Shown here: positions 16,791-24,666 of the stretch, piece after piece
Position numbering within the stretch: the first letter of the stretch is position 1
How the letters are laid out: each line of letters opens with the position of its first letter
From: Lachnospiraceae bacterium UBA7060
GTDB taxonomy: Bacteria; Bacillota; Clostridia; Lachnospirales; Lachnospiraceae
Direction: 5' to 3'
DNA: 57,825 nucleotides
Assembly (NCBI GenBank): GCA_002493835.1
Contig: DLAA01000149.1
Location: forward strand, 19,248-77,072
Made by a program: the position numbers and the translations under genes
The notes under the pieces: model-generated
The model's database searches: none
Told to the model about the DNA's origin: nothing
The model's input: only the letters and a program-made list of their open reading frames with translations

Positions 16791-16870
16791 TAGGAAAAAT
16801 ACAAGTGTTCTGAATCCGCCATAAGACATTGGAAATTAGCATCATAACGTGCGGACGGCAAAACAAAGAA

Positions 16871-16907
16871 AGTCCTGTAATCCGCCACCAGGGCGGATTA
16901 CAGGACT
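16871..16907 (-). terminator. Terminator of the PTS operon (bidirectional palindrome)
   Basis: AGTCCTGTAATCCGCC pairs perfectly with 16892-16907 across a 5-nt loop. It lies about 90 nt after the last PTS gene. On the minus strand it is followed by a T-rich tail, and on the plus strand by six Ts, so it can terminate in both directions. Confidence 0.8.
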
Positions 16908-16997
16908 TTTTTGCTAAAAGGCTGTCAAAGACGGAATTATAGCAATTTCCATTTTTTAAATAAACTTTACAAATTGTTTCTTATCATATCTCTTCCA

Positions 16998-17852
16998 CTA
17001 CACAACGCCGATTCCCGCAAGAACGATACATATAATCATCACCACAATAAGAATTGTCGTTGTCTTAACTTTCTTGCCGAGCAGCCAATACATAATGCCA
17101 AACAGCGCTGCCGGAAGCAGACAGGGCATAATCTCATCCAGATAACTCTGCAGCGGTTCCGCCCAGTCGCCGCTTCCTACGTTGATCGCCAAATTGAGGC
17201 TCACGTTTGCAGCCGTCATACCGCCTATTACCATAAGTCCAAGCATAGTAGCCGCTTCTGTTATCTTTGTCACAATGCCGCCGCTGCTGATATCCTTGAA
17301 AAACTGTGTGCCGTATTTAAAGCCCTTATCCAGACACAGATAGCGCAGGATAAAATGGGGAATATTGATAATCAGCAGAAACAGGATCGGCCCCATAATA
17401 TTTCCCTGTGTGGCAAGCGCGATACCTACGCCTGTGGCAATCAGTTTCAGGGTCCCCCAGAAGAAAGAGTCGCCTATGCCGGCCATAGGCCCCATCAGAC
17501 TGGACTTCACCGCGTTGATGCTGCTCTCATCAAAATCGGGGTTCTTCGCGTTCTCCTCTTCCATTGCTCCGGAAATACCGACAAGCAGTGTACAAATGTG
17601 CGGGGTCACAGACATAAATTCCAAATGTCTCTTTAATGCTGCCGCCCGATCTTCTTCTTTATCATACACTCTGCGGATGATCGGCGCCATCATATAACAA
17701 TATGCAAGGTTCTGTTGACGCTCATAGTTCCAGGAAGAGTCAAGTGTCAGAGAGCGCCAGAAGCACTGGTTAAAATCCTTTTTTGTGATCATGCTGTCCG
17801 GAGATATTGTCTGGATATCCTTTGGCGTTTCATTAGAACTCGTTGTCGTCAT
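16998..17852 (-). CDS. PTS mannose/fructose/sorbose family EIID component
   Basis: EIID is a membrane subunit that with EIIC forms the sugar channel of mannose-family PTS permeases. The 284-residue protein has the family block FWRSLTLDSSWNYERQQNLAYCYMMAPIIRRVY near the N-terminus (about residues 30-63), the GISGAMEEE motif near 100, LMGPMAGIGDSFFWG near 120, and C-terminal hydrophobic segments. The start at 17852 has AAGGAGGT 8 nt upstream and overlaps the end of the EIIC gene by 20 nt. It is the last gene of the operon; a terminator follows. Confidence 0.93.
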   Translation of the reverse strand: MTTTSSNETPKDIQTISPDSMITKKDFNQCFWRSLTLDSSWNYERQQNLAYCYMMAPIIRRVYDKEEDRAAALKRHLEFMSVTPHICTLLVGISGAMEEENAKNPDFDESSINAVKSSLMGPMAGIGDSFFWGTLKLIATGVGIALATQGNIMGPILFLLIINIPHFILRYLCLDKGFKYGTQFFKDISSGGIVTKITEAATMLGLMVIGGMTAANVSLNLAINVGSGDWAEPLQSYLDEIMPCLLPAALFGIMYWLLGKKVKTTTILIVVMIICIVLAGIGVV

Positions 17853-18597
17853 CTACCACTACCTCCTTCTTTCCTGTAAAATTCACATAGATCAATGCAA
17901 CTACCACTCCGAACAGTGCAATTCCCGTCACGGATACACCAAAATAGGCCGCCATCAAAAAGCCTAAAATCAAGAATCCAAGTGTCTTTTTGCTTACCAT
18001 CATTCTTGCTAACATCGCAAAACCGATCGCCGGAATGACACCTGCCGCAACATCCAGTCCGTAAGTTACAAAATCCGGAATATAAGATAAGATTTTCTCA
18101 ATCACAGGTACGCCCACGATAAAGCCAAGGCCTACCACAAGAGACAGCACCGCCTTGTTTCCGATACCAAATAAAATCTGTATTCGCTCTACACCTTTGA
18201 TGTTGCCTTTCTCTGCATACTGATCTGCGAGATGGGAACCCCAGGTGAGCACCACCGTCATCATAAAGTTATCAAATAACAATACAAGTGTGGCGATCGG
18301 CACTGCCAGCACCACTGCTGCCGTCACTTCGCTTCCGCTTAAAATCACGTAAGCTGTGGAAATAATTGTTCCTGATACAAAATCAGGCGGATTGCTCGCA
18401 CCTACCGGGAAAGCTCCCATAAACACAAGCTCAAGTGTCGCGCCGATAATAATACCTGTCTGCAGATCTCCCAAAACAAGACCTACGAGCGGTGCTACTA
18501 CGATCGGCCGGTTGTGCATGGTAGACCCCATATAACAGTGCATATATGCAAAAAATGCCACTAAAATAATAAGTATTACCTGTACAGCCTGTTCCAT
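17833..18597 (-). CDS. PTS mannose/fructose/sorbose family EIIC component
   Basis: This is a polytopic permease subunit of 254 residues. It begins QAVQVILIILVAFFAYMHCYMGSTM and carries RPIVVAPLVGLVLGDLQTGIIIGATLEL, the characteristic EII-Sor segment, and VGASNPPDFVSG. It works with EIID in the membrane to transport and phosphorylate one sugar. The hydrophilic C-terminal tail (VVDDDNEF) overlaps the EIID start. The substrate cannot be read from the sequence. Confidence 0.93.
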   Translation of the reverse strand: MEQAVQVILIILVAFFAYMHCYMGSTMHNRPIVVAPLVGLVLGDLQTGIIIGATLELVFMGAFPVGASNPPDFVSGTIISTAYVILSGSEVTAAVVLAVPIATLVLLFDNFMMTVVLTWGSHLADQYAEKGNIKGVERIQILFGIGNKAVLSLVVGLGFIVGVPVIEKILSYIPDFVTYGLDVAAGVIPAIGFAMLARMMVSKKTLGFLILGFLMAAYFGVSVTGIALFGVVVALIYVNFTGKKEVVVDDDNEF

Positions 18598-18606
18598 ATA
18601 TCCCCC

Positions 18607-19077
18607 TTATAATAAGCTCAGCACATCAACAGAAGCATCGTCCGGTACCATTTGAACAGAAACTTCTATTCCTTCGTTTACTAGTTCTTTGATCTTTTCA
18701 ATATCCTGCTCTGACAGATGAACAGCCTTGGAAATCGCTTTTCTGTTATCTGCAGATTTTGTTCCTCCGAGATTGACCGCTTTGATCCTGTCGGATCCTT
18801 TCGCCAGACGATATACATCATCCACAGACTCACACAGTACAAGAAGATTGTACTTGTCTGTCACGCCGGAATTTAATGCCTTGATCGAATCCTCCATATT
18901 TTTCATGACAAGCTTTACTGTAGAAGGTTTCGCCATACGCAGTCCCGACATGCGCAGCTCGTCCTTCAAAAGTTCATCGCTTGCTATGAGAATACAGTCC
19001 GCACCTAAAAACTTCAGCCAAGAAAAAGCTACCTGACCATGTATCAAACGATGGTCTACACGTACCAATTTTATCAT
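18607..19077 (-). CDS. PTS mannose/fructose/sorbose family EIIB component
   Basis: Cytoplasmic EIIB takes phosphate from EIIA and passes it to the incoming sugar. The N-terminal VDHRLIHGQVAFSW holds the phosphorylated histidine (His13). The rest has the family pattern (SGLRMAKPSTVKL; KAVNLGG). At 156 residues it has normal length. Its ATG overlaps the end of the BtpA-like gene by 4 nt (ATGA-type coupling), and EIIC starts 9 nt downstream. Confidence 0.93.
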   Translation of the reverse strand: MIKLVRVDHRLIHGQVAFSWLKFLGADCILIASDELLKDELRMSGLRMAKPSTVKLVMKNMEDSIKALNSGVTDKYNLLVLCESVDDVYRLAKGSDRIKAVNLGGTKSADNRKAISKAVHLSEQDIEKIKELVNEGIEVSVQMVPDDASVDVLSLL

Positions 19078-19823
19078 GCTAACTCCTCCCTGATCTTTTT
19101 GATCGTATCCATAAAATCCACAACATGTTCCTTGCAGACGTCCCCAATGTCCTTATAGTTATCCTTAAAGTAGCTTCCAACGATCGCCATATCACCCACC
19201 CTGAGCTGTTTCGCGGCATTTTCCTTTGTCATGCCCGCGGCAATAACAAGGGGAAAATCCCCGATCACAGAACGGAAGGACTCTATCTTTTCCATGGAAG
19301 TTTCCTGTCCTGTTGCATTTTCCGTTACAGCGATTGCATCGCACCGTGTCATGCCGATCTTCAAATCCTCTTCCAGAGATTTTTCGGAGAGCAATGGCTG
19401 ATATTTAAAACGAACGCCGCCAATCAGGTAAGCCGATGTTTTTTTGCGGTACATATCAAAAAATACCTCCAATGTCGCCTCATCCCTCGGCTTTACATGT
19501 CCTACCACGGAATCTACCTGCAAAAATTTCGCGTCATACTTTGCCGCCAGTTCGAATCCCATAGCATCCACATTCAGGCAATTTACACCGTAAGGAACGT
19601 GCAGATTTCCCTGTGCAGCATAATCCAAAATCTTCTCCAGATTATAGTAATTGCCATAGTAGTTTTCCAACATAAGGCCGTCAATGCCGCCTTCCTCTAA
19701 CAGACGAATCTCTTCCTTTGCCTTCTCAAAGATTGCTTCGTCCCCTTCTCCCTTTAAATGAATCATTCCAAGAATCGGTTTTTTTACAGGGAACAATGAT
19801 AAGATACCCTTTCTTTCTTCCAT
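19074..19823 (-). CDS. BtpA/SgcQ family TIM-barrel protein inside the PTS operon
   Basis: This 249-residue protein of the BtpA family has a (beta/alpha)8 barrel plan: PILGMIHLKG at the first strand, IDGLMLENYYG at the second, then VPYGVNCLNVDA, FLQVDSVVGH, AIAVTENATG and the phosphate-binding-like IAAGMTKENA with AIVGSYFK near the end. BtpA was first linked to photosystem I assembly in cyanobacteria, but in heterotrophs relatives such as SgcQ are found with PTS genes and probably act on a phosphorylated sugar or derivative. The exact reaction is unknown. It is flanked with almost no gap by EIIA (1 nt) and EIIB (4-nt overlap), so its product should be made together with the permease. Confidence 0.85.
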   Translation of the reverse strand: MEERKGILSLFPVKKPILGMIHLKGEGDEAIFEKAKEEIRLLEEGGIDGLMLENYYGNYYNLEKILDYAAQGNLHVPYGVNCLNVDAMGFELAAKYDAKFLQVDSVVGHVKPRDEATLEVFFDMYRKKTSAYLIGGVRFKYQPLLSEKSLEEDLKIGMTRCDAIAVTENATGQETSMEKIESFRSVIGDFPLVIAAGMTKENAAKQLRVGDMAIVGSYFKDNYKDIGDVCKEHVVDFMDTIKKIREELA

Positions 19824-19824
19824 A

Positions 19825-20241
19825 TTAAAAATCTTCCTCCTCTTCCTCTTTATTAAGCGTTACCTGTATAGCGCCTTCTTTTGCCGCTTCCAATATTCCT
19901 TTTATGGATTCTTCATCGAGCGGAACGCTTTCCGTAAGCGCCTCCACCGCCATATTAAAGTTCATCCCTGCAAAGAGTCTCACATTTTCATAAACTGTCA
20001 ACATCGTAAGCGCATTGCATACGCTCCCTCCAAACACATCCGTCAAAATGACAAATTCGGTATCGCTGTCAGCTTGGATCTCCTTCTCCAGCTCTTCTTT
20101 AAAATCGTTTGCATTTTCTCCCGGATATAAGCTGTAAGATCTGACACCCTCTGCAAGCTCGCCTAAAATCATTCTTAAAGAATCCTTTAATCCTTTTGAA
20201 AACTCACCATGGGAAGCAAGAATTACCTGCCGCTTTTCCAA
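19825..20241 (-). CDS. PTS mannose/fructose/sorbose family EIIA component
   Basis: EIIA receives phosphate from HPr and donates it to EIIB. It begins KRQVILASHGEFSKGLKDSL with the active His11 in the conserved ASHG context, followed by the TDVFGGSVCNAL motif near residue 68 and the NFNMAVEAL motif near 95. At 138 residues it is a free-standing EIIA, and it ends in an acidic EEEEE tail. It is the first gene of the operon, preceded by a GGAGG sequence, and diverges from the GntR-type regulator. Confidence 0.93.
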   Translation of the reverse strand: MEKRQVILASHGEFSKGLKDSLRMILGELAEGVRSYSLYPGENANDFKEELEKEIQADSDTEFVILTDVFGGSVCNALTMLTVYENVRLFAGMNFNMAVEALTESVPLDEESIKGILEAAKEGAIQVTLNKEEEEEDF

Positions 20242-20364
20242 ATGAATACACCTCCTTTTTCATTTCTTTCCTTCTCTTCCTTTTATCCGTTTTCTTTCTT
20301 CGCGCTGCATCCCTCCCAACACATGCTGTTTCGGCATTATTTTTATTATGCATTTTCACCAAAA

Positions 20365-20417
20365 TGTATTATATTGTATTACCTCGATTATTGTATCATC
20401 AAATACAATATAATACA
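20365..20417. promoter_or_regulatory. Perfect 16-bp inverted repeat, likely GntR operator
   Basis: TGTATTATATTGTATT (20365-20380) and its exact complement (20402-20417) are separated by 21 bp that contain one more TTGTAT. Half-sites TGTAT/ATACA recur about one helical turn apart. The site lies between the divergent PTS operon and the GntR/UTRA gene, about 125 bp from the PTS start, and overlaps TACAAT/TATAAT-like -10 sequences on the minus strand. It is probably bound by the regulator encoded at 20522. Confidence 0.7.
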
Positions 20418-20466
20418 ACCCTATTTTATATCTTTGTATAAATTGCACATTAATATTCTTTTTTAT

Positions 20467-20496
20467 TAGACAAAAGTACCTACTTTGTGCTATAAT
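20467..20496 (+). promoter_or_regulatory. Promoter of the GntR regulator gene
   Basis: TAGACA, an 18-bp spacer and a consensus TATAAT with an upstream TG (extended -10, TGCTATAAT) lie 26 nt before the start codon. An AAGGAGG ribosome binding site lies between the promoter and the ATG. Confidence 0.7.
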
Positions 20497-20521
20497 CTGC
20501 ATAGATTTTAAGGAGGTCATT

Positions 20522-21241
20522 ATGTCGTCAACACTTAACCACCTAAGCCCCGTCACACTGAAAGAGCAGCTTTACCGCGAACTGCTGACCCAGATTCAAA
20601 ACGGTTTCTATAAGCCGGGAGACCAGATTCCTACGGAATTACAGCTGAGTGAAACATATCATATCAGCCGTGTAACCGTGCGGCAGACACTGGCACGTCT
20701 TGTGGAAGAACAAATTTTGGTTAAAAAGGCCGGAAAGGGCACTTTTGTAAAAATACGCCCATTTGTCGAGAATTTTTTTACCGGTGGAAGCTTTACCGAT
20801 ACCTGTCTGCGGATGAACGCCACTCCTTCCACCCGGATTATCAATATAGAAACCATTTCCTCCTCTTCCGAAATGGAGGAAGGCCTTGGGAGTTCCGTGA
20901 TACATATAACCCGCCTGCGCTGCGTAAATAGAAACCCGTGCATCATTGAGGAAGACTATTTTCCGGCATCCTATACTTTTTTACTTGAAAAAGACCTCTC
21001 CGATGTTTCCCTGTTTTCTCTTGTCTATGAAAAAACCGGTCTAATGCCTGCAAATTCGGAGGATTTTTTTCAGATCGCATATGCTTCAAAAAAACAGGCA
21101 GAATTCCTTGGCTGCACGCCTAACCAAGCTTTGCTGAAGGTTTCCCAGAGAGTTTTGACTGCAGATAAAAAACTCATTTATATCAATGATCAATACATTT
21201 TGTCAGAGCGTTACATTTATGCCGTGCGCTCCAGCCATTAA
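20522..21241 (+). CDS. GntR/HutC family regulator with UTRA effector domain
   Basis: The 239-residue regulator has an N-terminal winged helix (about residues 12-78: LKEQLYRELLTQIQNGFYKPGDQIPTE and the recognition part HISRVTVRQTLARLVEE) and a C-terminal UTRA ligand domain (about 95-235). UTRA domains sense small metabolites such as sugar phosphates. It is divergent from the PTS-BtpA operon and is most likely its repressor, relieved by a phosphorylated substrate. The start ATG has AGGAGG 7 nt upstream, and a terminator follows directly. Confidence 0.92.
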   Translation: MSSTLNHLSPVTLKEQLYRELLTQIQNGFYKPGDQIPTELQLSETYHISRVTVRQTLARLVEEQILVKKAGKGTFVKIRPFVENFFTGGSFTDTCLRMNATPSTRIINIETISSSSEMEEGLGSSVIHITRLRCVNRNPCIIEEDYFPASYTFLLEKDLSDVSLFSLVYEKTGLMPANSEDFFQIAYASKKQAEFLGCTPNQALLKVSQRVLTADKKLIYINDQYILSERYIYAVRSSH

Positions 21242-21247
21242 AAGATA

Positions 21248-21275
21248 AAAATCGTCGCTCGGCAGCGACGATTTT
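21248..21275 (+). terminator. Terminator after the GntR regulator
   Basis: AAAATCGTCGCT and AGCGACGATTTT pair perfectly around a 4-nt loop, beginning 7 nt after the stop codon and followed by ATTTA. It probably also ends transcription arriving from the sugar ABC permease genes on the other strand. Confidence 0.75.
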
Positions 21276-21445
21276 ATTTACGTTGTCACATTTTCAAATC
21301 CTTTTTGTTGATAGACTTAAGTCTTCCCATCTAATCATCCTTTCGTCCCGAAAATGTCAATGTCAAACCGGCTTCTTTCTCCTGAAACATCACGCAAAGC
21401 CGAATGATTTCTTCACTGCTTACAGCTTGGCATTCTCCTCTAAAC

Positions 21446-22267
21446 TTATTTCACTGCACTGTCAACCATCCCCTTAATAAAGTACTTCTGCAGGAACAAA
21501 AAGCACAGGCACACCGGGAAAATCGCCAGCAGCGCGGCAGCCGAAGCCGCGTTCAGGTTGCTTGTCGTCTGCGAGAAGAACGAGGAAATAGCAAGGGTTA
21601 CCGTGCGCATTTTGGATGACTGCAGGATATACAGCGAAAACTGATAATCATTCCAGCAGTGAATGCCTGTCAGGATAATAACAGAAGCTGTCACCGACTT
21701 CATCTGCGGAAGAATGATATAAAAAAATGTTCTTATCGGCCCACAGCCGTCAATTGCCGCCGCCTCATCCAATGCAGCCGGTATAGAGCCGATAAAATTT
21801 GTATAGAGGAAAATAGCCTGCGGCAATTCAAACGTCAACAGGATCATCACAATTCCCCAGTATTGATTAATTCCTCCCAGATCCACAAGAATAGAGTATA
21901 ACGGTACCAGAATACTCAGCGGAGGAACCATCATAATACCGAGAATAAAGCTTTTTATGATGATGTTCAATTTACTTCTGTTTCTGGCAAGAGGATATGC
22001 CGCCAGAGAGCCGACCATCACAAGGAGGAAAACGGTAACAAACGTAATCAGCAACGTATGTAGCAAAGCGGCAAAGATACCACCCTGTTCAATCGCCGTC
22101 TGAAAATTTTCTAATGTCGGACTATCAGAAAACTTCCAGCAGGAACTCAAATCTGTTGCCGGTTTAAACGATATTGCCGTTAAAATATAGAAAGGAGAAC
22201 AGTATACTAACAAGATAACCAATATAACCGGCCATCTGAACAAACCGCTTTTTTTCTTTTCAGCCAT
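21446..22267 (-). CDS. Sugar ABC transporter permease (MalG type)
   Basis: This 273-residue inner-membrane subunit of a CUT1-type carbohydrate importer has six hydrophobic segments and the cytoplasmic EAA loop (DEAAAIDGCGPIRTFFYIILPQMK, about residues 165-190) that contacts the ATPase. The N-terminal part has the usual P-loop-less MalG layout (PFYILTAISFKPATDL). It starts with one base shared with the stop of the upstream permease gene. No ATPase is encoded in the operon, so a shared MsmX-type ATPase must serve it. Confidence 0.92.
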   Translation of the reverse strand: MAEKKKSGLFRWPVILVILLVYCSPFYILTAISFKPATDLSSCWKFSDSPTLENFQTAIEQGGIFAALLHTLLITFVTVFLLVMVGSLAAYPLARNRSKLNIIIKSFILGIMMVPPLSILVPLYSILVDLGGINQYWGIVMILLTFELPQAIFLYTNFIGSIPAALDEAAAIDGCGPIRTFFYIILPQMKSVTASVIILTGIHCWNDYQFSLYILQSSKMRTVTLAISSFFSQTTSNLNAASAAALLAIFPVCLCFLFLQKYFIKGMVDSAVK

Positions 22268-23136
22268 TACAAATCGACCTCCTTTTTCTCCATTGCTTTT
22301 ACAACAATATTACTGAGTTCCATAATGAGTATAAAGGAAACTAATCCGATCGCAGACGCGTATCCGGCATTCTCACTTCCGAAATAAGTGCGGTTAACCA
22401 GTGTGGAAAGAGAATGTGTGTCATATCCCGGTCCCCCCGATGTAAGCGCCATAATGATATCAAACAGCTTCAAACCGCCGATCAGGTTGATCGTTACAGA
22501 AGAATTGATTGCCGGCATCAGAAGCGGCAATGTGATATAGCGGAATTTCTGCCCGGCCTTTACTCCGTCGATCGCCGCAGCTTCGTAGTACATATCAGGA
22601 ATCCCCTGGAGTCCCGCCAGATAAATTACCATGGAAATTCCTACAAACTGTAAGGAATTTACAAGTGTCAGAATCGTAACACCCCGGTTTCCGTCCGCCA
22701 GCCAGTCAACCGCCTCTCTCCCAAAAATCGCAATGACATCATTGAGCGCGCCATTGTTAAACCGGAAGAAAAAGTACATAATATACCCCATAATCAGCGG
22801 CGCTATCATAACCGGAAGGTACACAAGCGTCCTCACGACGGCTCTTCCATGAAACTTCTGATTCAACAAAAGCGCCAGCCCAAGCCCCAGCAGGTTTTGT
22901 AAAATCGTGCTTCCGACACCATATATGATCGTATTGATAAATGCCCTGTGTACATTGTTATCTGTCAGCATACGGGTATAGTTTGATATGCCTACTATCT
23001 TATAGGTCTGCGAATACCCGTTCCAGTTCGTAAAGGAAAGAAATATACCTTTACAGAGCGGATAGATAACGAAAACCGAAAACAGAATAATAGCCGGAAT
23101 ATAGAACACATTCATGGCTCTTGCTCTTTTTTTCAT
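22267..23136 (-). CDS. Sugar ABC transporter permease (MalF type)
   Basis: This is the partner permease of 289 residues, beginning with a membrane helix (FYIPAIILFSVFVIYPLCKGIFLSF) and carrying the EAA loop YEAAAIDGVKAGQKFRYITLPLL (about residues 185-207). It forms the heterodimeric channel with the MalG-type subunit. The gene lies about 100 nt after the binding-protein gene, separated by a hairpin that probably lowers permease expression relative to the binding protein. Confidence 0.92.
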   Translation of the reverse strand: MKKRARAMNVFYIPAIILFSVFVIYPLCKGIFLSFTNWNGYSQTYKIVGISNYTRMLTDNNVHRAFINTIIYGVGSTILQNLLGLGLALLLNQKFHGRAVVRTLVYLPVMIAPLIMGYIMYFFFRFNNGALNDVIAIFGREAVDWLADGNRGVTILTLVNSLQFVGISMVIYLAGLQGIPDMYYEAAAIDGVKAGQKFRYITLPLLMPAINSSVTINLIGGLKLFDIIMALTSGGPGYDTHSLSTLVNRTYFGSENAGYASAIGLVSFILIMELSNIVVKAMEKKEVDL

Positions 23137-23183
23137 AATGATCTTCCTTTCTCTTTTATTTGATCCGGATCAAGATTTTGGGG

Positions 23184-23214
23184 TAAAAAAAGGGAAGCAG
23201 TTCTCTGCCTCCCT
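23184..23214 (-). terminator. Attenuating hairpin between binding protein and permeases
   Basis: On the coding strand GGGAGGCAG pairs with CTGCTTCCC (one G-U pair) across a short loop, followed by a run of seven Ts. As the permeases lack another obvious promoter, the hairpin most likely terminates only part of the transcripts, giving more binding protein than channel. Confidence 0.7.
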
Positions 23215-23235
23215 CCTTTTCACATGAACCACTGA

Positions 23236-24576
23236 TTAATTTGTGTATTTGTCATTAAAGTTTTGTTCCATTGTCTTTGCGGCATTCTCAATCGCCCCGT
23301 CCTTCTGTGCGAGAATGTCCGCTCCGGTTGCACACATTACATCCCACATGCCGCTCGGAAGATATTCACGGTCAAAGTAAGGGAACGTTTCAACGTCTGC
23401 ATATTTCTCAAGATAAGTTCCGATCTCCCCGATCTCCGACTGCGCTGTTGTAATTCCCGTCTTGCATCCCGCCGCTTCGGCGATGCCTTTTGTAACCTCC
23501 GGCCTCGCAAGATAATTCAACAGCTCTGTCGCCTCATTCTTCACCGGTGAGTCTTTCCATACGCCGACTGCAATATCTTCACCCGCGATCAAGCTCGGTT
23601 CATCTTTCGCACTTGCTGCCGGAATCGGAATCATACCGATTTTCGCGTCAGCGTTTACACCCCTTGCATCTACCACTGCGGAATTACCATAAAAGCAGAA
23701 TGCGGTTGTTCCGTCTGCGAGAGTCTGAATATCAGAATTATAATCAGCCGTAAGCGAATCTTCGTTCAAATATCCGGCTTTCACCCAGGAATCCAGAAGT
23801 CCCGCAACCTTTTCCCATGTTGCTGTGTCAAACGTGCCGTTTTTCAGCGCATCCGCCTGACTGTTAGCCGCGTCTGTCACATAGTAGGAAGGCGCCGCCC
23901 AGTCAAAGAACTGCCCGATTGTCCAATTGTCCTTTCCGCCGATATGTACCGGCGTCTTTCCGGCAGCCTTAATCTTTTCACATGCAGCGGAAAAATCGTC
24001 CCACGTCTTGATTTCGTCCGGATCTACCTGCGCTTCCTCCAAAACAGAGACATTATAGACAATACCTGCAATATCCATATCGACCGGAAGTACAAACATA
24101 TTTCCTTCTGCGTCCGTAATCACCGGTTTAATCTGCTCGTCGATATCAGATGCCCATGGGAGATCATTCACAGGCATTAAGTAGTCGCTGTATCTCGCCA
24201 CGGACCAGCCGTGCGTGGTAAATACATCCGGAAGCTCATTGGCAGACATTCTGGTCTTCATCAACTCTTCATAGCTCTCGCCCGGTGCCTGGAAATCCAC
24301 CGTATAACCGGTTTCCTCTTCAAACTTTTTGCAGGCCGCCTCCAGTGCGCTCGCCTTTTCGCCAACCACATTTGTTGCGAATGTAATGGTGACATCGCTG
24401 CCCGAAGAGGATTTTTGCGCCTCCTTGGCACTGTCAGAATTCCCCGGGGAAGCCTCCGTCCCCTGATTACTGTCGGAGGCGCCTGAAGGCGCAGCTTCCT
24501 TGTCTGAACCGCATGCTGCCAAAACCGTTACCATGCTGACCGTAAGGCCTGCCGCTATTATTTTTTTGATCTTCAT
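23236..24576 (-). CDS. Sugar ABC transporter substrate-binding lipoprotein
   Basis: This extracellular family 1-type solute-binding protein of about 446 residues starts with a lipoprotein signal (KIKKIIAAGLTVSMVTVLAAC; lipobox LAAC). It is followed by a Ser/Gly/Glu-rich linker of about 45 residues and two alpha/beta lobes (VTITFATNVVGEKA at the first strand; FYGNSAVVDARGVN; MIPIPAASAKDEPSLIAGEDIAVGVWKDS near the ligand cleft). ATG at 24576 has AAGGAGGAA 8 nt upstream. The upstream two-component genes are probably its regulators. The sugar is unknown, as no glycosidase gene is present. Confidence 0.92.
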   Translation of the reverse strand: MKIKKIIAAGLTVSMVTVLAACGSDKEAAPSGASDSNQGTEASPGNSDSAKEAQKSSSGSDVTITFATNVVGEKASALEAACKKFEEETGYTVDFQAPGESYEELMKTRMSANELPDVFTTHGWSVARYSDYLMPVNDLPWASDIDEQIKPVITDAEGNMFVLPVDMDIAGIVYNVSVLEEAQVDPDEIKTWDDFSAACEKIKAAGKTPVHIGGKDNWTIGQFFDWAAPSYYVTDAANSQADALKNGTFDTATWEKVAGLLDSWVKAGYLNEDSLTADYNSDIQTLADGTTAFCFYGNSAVVDARGVNADAKIGMIPIPAASAKDEPSLIAGEDIAVGVWKDSPVKNEATELLNYLARPEVTKGIAEAAGCKTGITTAQSEIGEIGTYLEKYADVETFPYFDREYLPSGMWDVMCATGADILAQKDGAIENAAKTMEQNFNDKYTN

Positions 24577-24607
24577 CCTATTTCCTCCTTGTTCATTTGT
24601 TATCTTC

Positions 24608-24635
24608 ATTATACTTTTTAAAAGTGAAATGAAAA
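24608..24635 (-). promoter_or_regulatory. Promoter of the sugar ABC operon
   Basis: The coding strand has TTTTCA (24635-24630), a 16-bp spacer and TATAAT (24613-24608), 31 nt before the binding-protein start codon. The weak -35 fits a promoter that needs the AraC-type response regulator encoded just upstream. Confidence 0.5.
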
Positions 24636-24666
24636 TGACACAGAACTTTGATTCAGGTACGGTTTT

